Shown in pieces: positions 15,268 through 20,070 of a stretch of 20,070 bases of DNA (its first letter is position 1; every line of letters begins with the position of its first letter). The notes below the pieces were generated by a model, which worked only from the letters and a program-made list of their open reading frames with translations, was not told where the DNA came from and did not search any database. The DNA lies in contig CALHBW010000447.1 of the NCBI GenBank assembly GCA_937930625.1, positions 1 to 20,070 on the forward strand. The letters run 5' to 3'. The DNA comes from an uncultured Saprospiraceae bacterium. Its GTDB lineage: Bacteria; Bacteroidota; Bacteroidia; Chitinophagales; Saprospiraceae. Made by a program: the position numbers and the translations under genes.

Positions 15268-15840
15268 TTATAGATTGAGTTGAATGTCAAATTCTTCTTG
15301 GATGGCGCGGATGAAATAGACCTCTTCGGGACTGCTTTCAAGTAAATTAGAGAAGTATTTTTCAGCATTCCCATCGGCAAGCATCCTAACAAGTTCGCGG
15401 TGCCTTTCAATATATCGCAACCTGTATCCTTTCAATCCATTATCATCCAGTTTCAGATATCCAATGAGATTTTTTGCTTCAACATCACCTTCATTACACA
15501 CAAAAGTACCGCCTTTATATTTTACACGCTGCTCAAAATCTTCGTCGGTTGGATGTAGTAAAGGTTGGAATTTTTGCCATCTGACGGCTGTTCCTTTTTC
15601 GTTATTCCATTGCCCTTGTACGAGAAAATAATTGTGATAACCGTCTTCATTCGTTCCCTTTAATGTAGGGTTAAAATGTTCGATTTCTTCTGTCGAAATT
15701 CGGACAAAATAGGTTTCGGTATAGGCACAAATATGCTTTTGTTCTTTGAGCAGAATACTTCTGATTTTGGAGTTGTTGCCACCGACTTTATACACCAAAT
15801 CTTTGGCTTCGGAGTCTTCAAGTTTCACGATTCGTCTCAT
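15268..15840 (-). CDS. HNH-nuclease-like protein, PtuB-type, without zinc cysteines
   Basis: A 190-residue protein whose layout follows the PtuB/retron-HNH nucleases: a CAYTE segment (38-42), IEHFNP (53-58) giving the first catalytic histidine (His55), QGQWNNEKGT (75-84) giving the asparagine position, LLHP (94-97) as the final histidine, then KNLIGYLKLDD and a YRLRYIERHRELV helix. Typical PtuB proteins have CAYCE and CxxCN, which fold around zinc; here those cysteines are replaced (Thr41, and Gln75/Trp78), so the zinc knuckle is lost or replaced by packing while the H-N-H residues remain. The start codon overlaps the ATPase stop (ATGA, 15837-15840), so translation is coupled. It probably acts as the effector nuclease for the ATPase, by analogy with Septu. 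Activity is unproven. Confidence 0.68.
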   Translation of the reverse strand: MRRIVKLEDSEAKDLVYKVGGNNSKIRSILLKEQKHICAYTETYFVRISTEEIEHFNPTLKGTNEDGYHNYFLVQGQWNNEKGTAVRWQKFQPLLHPTDEDFEQRVKYKGGTFVCNEGDVEAKNLIGYLKLDDNGLKGYRLRYIERHRELVRMLADGNAEKYFSNLLESSPEEVYFIRAIQEEFDIQLNL

Positions 15841-17042
15841 GCGGGATAATTATAACGATTACCGAGTTTGACCACTTCCAGCATCAATTCCTGTTTCTTT
15901 TCCTCGTTTTTTTCTGTTTTCAATTTATTTTTCAGATTCAAATAATGCTCCCATTGCTGAGTACCATGTTCATTGATAATCGTGCGAATACCAAAATCCC
16001 GAAACAACATATCATTCGGGTCATCCCCAATCGGAGAATCGCCCTTATACACCGAATCAGAGGTCACATAGCCATTCTCATCAAATCGTAAAATAAAGCG
16101 CTCGCAAGGTTCAAATGCAGCCGCGACCATAGGCGAGTGCGTGGCAAAGAAAAACTGTACTTCGGGCGCAAGGCGCGTATAATAATCAACTATTTTCAAT
16201 TGAATATCAGGAAATAAGGAGCGTTCCGGTTCGTCGAAGAGTATGATAGTATTTTTAGTATCAAAGAGATAAATTGGGAGGGCAGTGAGGATAATCTGCT
16301 TGGTACCCGTAGAAAGTCCATGAGGTGGAACTTTCTGATTATCTTTATTTTGAAATGAAAAATAAATATTATCAGTGCCATTAGTGTTTAGCTTCAAATT
16401 GAAATAATCCAACATCGGGTCAAGACATTCTTGGGCAATTCGGGTACGCGGATTAGGATTTTCTTTTTTCCAATCTTCAAACTTTTTTATGGCATTTTCC
16501 GAATTTTCTCCTGAAATATTCTGCCCTAATTCCTTTGAAGCACGACCAAATGATTCGTCATATTTTTTAATATTTTCAAATAAATTTTTCCAAACATTCT
16601 CATTATAATTATTTGAAAAATCAATAAATTGCGATGGTGTTTTTTGAGTGCTTTTTGTCTCATATACTACTTGCGGTTCATTGAATAATTGCATCGGTTC
16701 TTCCGGCATTGGTTTTAGGTCAAGCATATTGGCATTTGCCATAATATCACTATGAAAGTGAATCAATATTTTGCCGCTTGCCTGTTCCGTTTCACTGATT
16801 TCGATGTGAAATGTATTGCCATTTAAATGTATTTCTTCGTGTTCAAACTTCTCATTTACAGTCTGATGAATCAAGTTGCGAAAGATATGCAATAAACGAG
16901 TTTTCCCCGTTCCACTTTGTCCCAAAAAACACACTTTTTCCAAAGGCTTTCCCGCTTTCTCATGCCCATCAGGATAAGTAAAGTCCAACTCCAAATTTCT
17001 AAATTGTTGAAATTCCTCAATTTTCAGCTTTGTTATCTTCAT
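15837..17042 (-). CDS. AAA/ABC-type ATPase, PtuA-like
   Basis: A 401-residue ATPase of the AAA_15/AAA_21 (OLD/RecF-like) group. It opens with KITKLKIEEFQQFRNLELDF, typical of this group. Walker A GQSGTGKT is at 41-48, an ABC-type signature LSTGTKQ at 243-249, Walker B IILFDEPE at 266-273 (Asp270/Glu271), and the switch histidine in FATHSP at 299-304 (His302). About 60-240 is a helical insertion. The last 60 residues are a charged helix after IRTIINEHGTQQW, a plausible contact surface for the HNH partner. There is no TOPRIM domain, so it is not an OLD nuclease. With the overlapping HNH gene it forms a Septu-like pair; in Septu, PtuA senses and regulates while PtuB cuts DNA. A promoter candidate lies at 17065-17097. 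Confidence 0.8.
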   Translation of the reverse strand: MKITKLKIEEFQQFRNLELDFTYPDGHEKAGKPLEKVCFLGQSGTGKTRLLHIFRNLIHQTVNEKFEHEEIHLNGNTFHIEISETEQASGKILIHFHSDIMANANMLDLKPMPEEPMQLFNEPQVVYETKSTQKTPSQFIDFSNNYNENVWKNLFENIKKYDESFGRASKELGQNISGENSENAIKKFEDWKKENPNPRTRIAQECLDPMLDYFNLKLNTNGTDNIYFSFQNKDNQKVPPHGLSTGTKQIILTALPIYLFDTKNTIILFDEPERSLFPDIQLKIVDYYTRLAPEVQFFFATHSPMVAAAFEPCERFILRFDENGYVTSDSVYKGDSPIGDDPNDMLFRDFGIRTIINEHGTQQWEHYLNLKNKLKTEKNEEKKQELMLEVVKLGNRYNYPA

Positions 17043-17064
17043 GTAGTTGATTAATTTGTATGCT

Positions 17065-17097
17065 CAAATATATCATTTTTTAAGGAAAAATGCCCAA
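17065..17097 (-). promoter_or_regulatory. Bacteroidota-type promoter for the ATPase/HNH operon
   Basis: On the minus strand TTG (17095-17097), 22 bases, then TATATTTG (17065-17072), a perfect TAnnTTTG. It is 22 bases ahead of the ATPase start codon, giving a short leader. It would make the pair an independent two-gene operon. Confidence 0.5.
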
Positions 17098-17158
17098 CGT
17101 AAAACGATTTTGCAAATCGTTCCTTCGAATCACGAGTCAACGAATAAACGAATCACGA
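17098..17158. repeat. Period-7 CGAATCA-like array with a perfect 8-bp hairpin
   Basis: AACGATTT-TGC-AAATCGTT (17103-17121) is a perfect hairpin. It is followed by CGAATCACGAGTCAACGAA and TAAACGAATCACGAACC, a run of 7-8-base units. It reaches 2 bases from the stop of the DUF1624-like gene, filling that gap. Confidence 0.6.
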
Positions 17159-17160
17159 AC

Positions 17161-18297
17161 CTACACCATTTTCCAAAAAGACCCATCCGCTTTATTTCGT
17201 TTAAATTTCAAAAACCAATCACAAATAAAATACAGCATCACCAAACCAATGACCCAAACCAAATACATCACCCCAATCGAAGCCCCGGCAGGAAAAGGCG
17301 CACCCATCAAAGCATACAAATATAAATGAACGATATAAAAAAACATCGCTGTCTGCCCGAAAAGCCGTACAGGACGCAGCCATTTTTGATTGGATAATTT
17401 TGAAAAAACGAACAATAAAATCAAATTAATACCGCAGGTAATGAGAATAAAAACCACGCTTGGCGGATATTTGATGAGCGTAAAAAATGAAATCCAATCG
17501 TGATAAGAATTCATCTGAAAATTAGTCACTTCAAAAAAACGAAGCACCATAAAAGCCGCTACAAACACCAAGCCTATCACCAATGAATACCCATAAATTT
17601 TATCAGGAAATTCTCGCATCAATTTTGCCCAAAACATCCCGAAAGTCACCACACCCAACCACGGAATTATGGGATAAAGCGTCATTGCCCCAACAGAAAG
17701 CCCCGGCACAGCAAGGAATACCGCCAAAGGATTCAACACATCATCAGCCGACAATTGCCCAATGTACCAAGCCGAAAATGCAAAACTCAAAACACTAATC
17801 AGTACCAGCAACCACTTCGGTAATTTCCACAAAAACGCACCCAAAATCATACACATTCCCAAACCGTACAACACCGTAGTCGGTATCAAAAAACCACCCT
17901 CATAAGCTCCCGGAAAAGCCATGCCGCCACCGCCTGACGCACCACGCCCAAAGAATGCACCCAATCCCCAAGCCGGAAATTCAAGGAAAAACATAAACAA
18001 CAAAATCAGACCGCCCCGCTTGAAAAAATACGAACGAATACGCCCTTCTGACCAACCCGTTTGCAGTCGTTTTTCAGCAAACAACAACATACTCATACCC
18101 ATCAAAAAGAAAAACCCCGGCGCACACATATGACTCACAAATCGCGTCAACCACCAACCCAAATCAGGGTAAACCTTGAAGCTCACGCCCCAAATTTCAG
18201 TAAAGTGCGTCCGCGCCACCATACCGCTTGCATGGTCGAGTGCCATCAGCATCATAATAAATCCGCGCAACAAATCTATCGGAACAGTCCTCATCAT
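17161..18297 (-). CDS. HGSNAT/DUF1624-like acyltransferase-type membrane protein
   Basis: A protein of about 378 residues and ten membrane segments, matching the heparan-alpha-glucosaminide N-acetyltransferase catalytic-like/DUF1624 family (PF07786): the opening RTVPIDLLRGFIMMLMALDHA, and a WWLTRFVSHMCAPGFFFLMGMSM helix. The family shares the R-x-x-x-x-D-x-x-R-G-x-x-x-x-x-M-x-x-D-H signature, with the Asp-His pair thought to take part in acyl transfer across the membrane. Here a glycine-rich loop (RGASGGGGMAFPG) sits in the middle. The frame is open to 18423, but the first residues are coded by the AATGCnnn repeat and do not belong to the family. Met at 18327, 18297 or 18294 are alternatives; 18297 was chosen because it directly follows a promoter-like match (18302-18332). 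Substrate unknown. Confidence 0.8.
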   Translation of the reverse strand: MMRTVPIDLLRGFIMMLMALDHASGMVARTHFTEIWGVSFKVYPDLGWWLTRFVSHMCAPGFFFLMGMSMLLFAEKRLQTGWSEGRIRSYFFKRGGLILLFMFFLEFPAWGLGAFFGRGASGGGGMAFPGAYEGGFLIPTTVLYGLGMCMILGAFLWKLPKWLLVLISVLSFAFSAWYIGQLSADDVLNPLAVFLAVPGLSVGAMTLYPIIPWLGVVTFGMFWAKLMREFPDKIYGYSLVIGLVFVAAFMVLRFFEVTNFQMNSYHDWISFFTLIKYPPSVVFILITCGINLILLFVFSKLSNQKWLRPVRLFGQTAMFFYIVHLYLYALMGAPFPAGASIGVMYLVWVIGLVMLYFICDWFLKFKRNKADGSFWKMV

Positions 18298-18301
18298 AGC
18301 T

Positions 18302-18332
18302 GCAATATAAGTCAAATCAAGTCGCATTTCAA
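18302..18332 (-). promoter_or_regulatory. Promoter-like match for the DUF1624-like gene
   Basis: On the minus strand TTG (18330-18332), 20 bases, then TATATTGC (18302-18309), close to TAnnTTTG but with one T too few. Its position favours the start at 18297 or 18294. Confidence 0.3.
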
Positions 18333-18344
18333 TATTAAAATCCC

Positions 18345-18352
18345 TATATTTG
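18345..18352 (+). promoter_or_regulatory. Promoter -7 motif for the ftsB-like gene
   Basis: TATATTTG fits TAnnTTTG exactly; no clear -33 TTG is seen. The resulting leader of about 125 bases would contain the complementary AATGCnnn arms at 18360-18442. It overlaps the divergent promoter region of the DUF1624-like gene. Confidence 0.45.
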
Positions 18353-18359
18353 CACCTTA

Positions 18360-18484
18360 ATAATGCTACAATGCTGAAATGCGATAATGCGACAATGTTT
18401 TCTTCATTAACGCATTGTAGCATTATCGCATTGACGCATTAAAAACATTCACTCATTCGCTCATTCAAAATTCACTCATTAATC
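18360..18484. repeat. Period-8 AATGCnnn / nnGCATTn array with CTCATT tail
   Basis: The left arm is AATGCTAC, AATGCTGA, AATGCGAT, AATGCGAC, AATG (18362-18397). The right arm is CGCATTGT, AGCATTAT, CGCATTGA, CGCATTAA (18411-18442). The arms are complementary with a short loop. A tail of CACTCATT and CGCTCATT units leads up to the GTG start at 18486. Confidence 0.8.
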
Positions 18485-18485
18485 A

Positions 18486-18806
18486 GTGGCAAAAAAAAGC
18501 GTATTCAGGGTCTATTTCGAGAAAATACCGGCACCATTCAGGAATAAATACCTCCTGACGGCATCGGTATTTGTGATATGGATTACGTTTTTTGACCAAA
18601 ATGATTTGATTTCGCAGCGTCATTTGCAAAATATCATTAATGATATGGAAGCCAAAAAAGAACATTACAAAGTCGAGGTAGAAAATGTCAAACGGGAAAA
18701 AGAAGCCCTATTCTCTGACCAAGCTACCCTCGAAAGATTTGCCCGCGAAAAATACATGATGAAAAAAGACAATGAAGATATTTTCGTCATTGTAGAAGAA
18801 GAATAA
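18486..18806 (+). CDS. Septum formation initiator protein (FtsB/DivIC family)
   Basis: A 106-residue single-pass membrane protein. A short N-terminal cytoplasmic part with basic residues (KIPAPFRNK) is followed by a membrane segment at about 22-41 (YLLTASVFVIWITFF), then a coiled coil at about 45-80 (heptad-like RHLQNIINDMEAKKEHYKVE), and a C-terminal LERFAREKYMMKKDNEDIFVI typical of DivIC/FtsB (PF04977). Such proteins join FtsL and FtsQ in the periplasm during division. The start codon is GTG (18486-18488). The gene lies just before sucD. Expression probably begins at 18345-18352. Confidence 0.88.
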   Translation: MAKKSVFRVYFEKIPAPFRNKYLLTASVFVIWITFFDQNDLISQRHLQNIINDMEAKKEHYKVEVENVKREKEALFSDQATLERFAREKYMMKKDNEDIFVIVEEE

Positions 18807-18898
18807 ACTTTCGCAAATTCCAAATAACAAACACCAAATCCCAACGTGTCTTTATTTTCAATCAACTGATAAACAGCTAGATATAAACATAAATTCAC

Positions 18899-18984
18899 GT
18901 ATTGAAAACATTGCTGCATTGCTGCATTGTCGCATTGTCGCATTAATAAATTCACTCATTCAAAATTCACTCATTCACTCATTT
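18899..18984. repeat. Period-8 GCATTGnn / CTCATTCA array before sucD
   Basis: Units CTGCATTG, CTGCATTG, TCGCATTG, TCGCATTA are followed by CTCATTCA, AAATTCA, CTCATTCA, CTCATTTA, ending just before the sucD ATG at 18989. The same two unit types occur at 18411-18484. The stretch 18820-18850 before it has an AT-rich CAAATTCCAAATAACAAACA-like tract. Confidence 0.7.
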
Positions 18985-18988
18985 ATAC

Positions 18989-19858
18989 ATGTCAGTTTTA
19001 GTTAATAAAAACTCAAAAATCATCGTACAAGGATTCACCGGAAAAGAAGGCACTTTCCATGCCGGACAAATGATAGAATACGGAACGAATGTCGTGGGCG
19101 GTGTCACACCCGGCAAAGGCGGACAAACGCACCTCGACAAACCTGTATTCAATACCGTAGCCGAAGCCGTCAAAAAAGTCGGTGCAGATACTTCCATTAT
19201 TTTCGTACCGCCGCGTTTTGCGGGCGATGCGGTGATGGAAGCAGCAGATGCGGGAATCGGTGTTATCATATGTATCACAGAAGGTATTCCTGTGCAGGAT
19301 ATGGTCAAGGTGAAAGCCTATATTGAAGATAAAGATTGCCGCTTGGTCGGACCTAACTGTCCCGGCGTGATGACTCCCGGTGAAGCAAAGGTCGGTATCA
19401 TGCCCGGTTTTATCCATAATCCCGGACGTGTCGGTATTGTATCTCGTTCAGGTACATTGACTTACGAGGCAGTTGACCAAGTCACCAAAGCCGGAATGGG
19501 ACAATCGACTTGTATCGGTATCGGTGGTGATCCAATTGTAGGTACAACCACCAAAGATGCTGTCGAACTACTCATGAATGATCCGGACACAGATGGAATT
19601 ATTATGATTGGTGAAATTGGTGGAAGTATGGAAGCCGATGCTGCACATTGGATAAAAGAACACGGTACAAAACCTGTTGTTGGTTTTATCGCCGGACAAA
19701 CTGCCCCTAAAGGCAGAACAATGGGACATGCCGGAGCTATCGTCGGCGGACACGAAGATACCGCAGAAGCCAAAATGAAAATTATGGCAGAATGTGGCAT
19801 TCATGTTGTCAAATCGCCTGCGACTATTGGCGAAACAATGGCGAAAGCATTGAGATAG
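18989..19858 (+). CDS. sucD: Succinate-CoA ligase, alpha subunit
   Basis: A 289-residue protein of normal length. It carries the CoA-binding Rossmann domain (IIVQGFTGKEGTFHAGQM, 11-28), the GGVTPGKGG loop (37-45), and the ligase domain. The nucleotide-phosphorylated histidine is His247 in GHAGAI, preceded by TAPKGRTMGHAG (238-249); GPNCPGVM (121-128) and VGIVSRSGTLTYE (148-160) are also invariant. It makes succinyl-CoA from succinate and a nucleoside triphosphate, or the reverse, in the citric acid cycle. Its partner SucB/SucC beta subunit is not next to it in the window, which is normal for many Bacteroidota. The gene is intact. Conservation makes this the most certain call in the window. 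Confidence 0.98.
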   Translation: MSVLVNKNSKIIVQGFTGKEGTFHAGQMIEYGTNVVGGVTPGKGGQTHLDKPVFNTVAEAVKKVGADTSIIFVPPRFAGDAVMEAADAGIGVIICITEGIPVQDMVKVKAYIEDKDCRLVGPNCPGVMTPGEAKVGIMPGFIHNPGRVGIVSRSGTLTYEAVDQVTKAGMGQSTCIGIGGDPIVGTTTKDAVELLMNDPDTDGIIMIGEIGGSMEADAAHWIKEHGTKPVVGFIAGQTAPKGRTMGHAGAIVGGHEDTAEAKMKIMAECGIHVVKSPATIGETMAKALR

Positions 19859-19875
19859 AAATACGCAAAGAAACG

Positions 19876-20070
19876 GGCATGTTTTAGATTTGCCGGAAAA
19901 GTAGTTGACACTTTTTTGAAATGTAAAATATGGCTACCCATTTAACTTTGCCCAAAGCGAATACTCGTCAGACGAATCCCTTTATTCAGTGCGAATATTT
20001 TATGAGACAAATCACTACATTTCACAAAAACCTTCGTCAGACGAGTGCGCCCCGCAACTTGAGTTCGGCA
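19876..20070 (+). mobile_element. MITE-type element with the same end module, cut by the window edge
   Basis: It begins GGCATGTTTTAGATTTG, GTAGTTGACACTTTTTTG and AAATGTAAAATAT (19876-19930), the same end as at 4334 (opposite strand) and 8806. Then, without the ATGTAAA array, comes a 44-base module (19932-19975) that matches the core at 11089-11132, followed by CGTCAGACGAGT again near 20035-20046. No gene is visible. The other end lies outside the window. Confidence 0.75.

Noticed and set aside
15129..15410. Minus-strand open frame with a TDIPVCA-like stretch
   Set aside because: The stretch is the translation of the ACAGACAGGAA inverted repeat, and the frame overlaps the ends of two real genes.
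17103..17121. Terminator for the DUF1624-like gene
   Set aside because: The perfect 8-bp hairpin is not followed by a T run on the minus strand, so it was recorded only as part of the repeat.
15268..17160. Retron with effector pair
   Set aside because: No reverse transcriptase gene and no msr/msd-like structured region were seen beside the ATPase/HNH genes.
18298..18423. N-terminal extension of the DUF1624-like frame
   Set aside because: The first part reads through the AATGCnnn array and the family pattern begins at RTVPIDLLRGF.

Overview
The window reads as a piece of a Bacteroidota chromosome, most likely from the Saprospiria/Chitinophagia side of the phylum (inference). The 910-residue secreted protein ends in a type IX secretion (T9SS) type A sorting domain. 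Several genes are preceded by the Bacteroidota -7 promoter motif TAnnTTTG, Shine-Dalgarno sequences are mostly absent, and DNA is AT-rich between genes. No tRNA, rRNA, CRISPR array, prophage or intact transposase gene was recognised.

Layout. 1-188 is the 3' end of a TonB-type gene with a terminator. 338-1684 holds a divergent pair: a short-chain dehydrogenase (minus) and a secreted DUF5519/luciferase-domain protein (plus). 1748-2207 is a gene-free inverted-repeat element. 2313-4060 has a membrane-anchored LytTR regulator and a DUF2306-like membrane protein. 4082-4334 is a well-formed miniature inverted-repeat element with an 8-bp target duplication. 4602-8051 (minus) has a large T9SS cargo protein with PKD, dockerin-like and cohesin-like regions, and an AtaL-like SRPBCC protein. 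8357-8806 is repeat-rich. 8849-10979 (plus) has an M28 lipoprotein peptidase and a DinB/DUF1572 protein. 11231-18297 is a minus-strand run: fatty acid hydroxylase/sterol desaturase, HisK-type PHP phosphatase behind a YdeI/OmpD-associated protein, DUF2804, a two-gene AAA ATPase + HNH operon, and an HGSNAT/DUF1624-like membrane protein. 18486-19858 (plus) has a GTG-started FtsB/DivIC protein and sucD. The window ends inside another repeat element.

Two things stand out. First, the ATPase/HNH pair (15268-17042) has an ATGA overlap and its own promoter and resembles a Septu (PtuA/PtuB) anti-phage system, but its HNH protein has lost the usual zinc-binding cysteines. Second, nearly every gap is filled from stop codon to start codon by periodic repeat arrays (unit 6, 7 or 8 nt) with a different unit at each locus, often built as two complementary arms that would fold into long hairpins. 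Together with a modular MITE family that shares end and core modules among several copies, these make the intergenic space the most unusual part of the window. The protein-coding genes are otherwise a mix of housekeeping (sucD, ftsB) and common accessory families.
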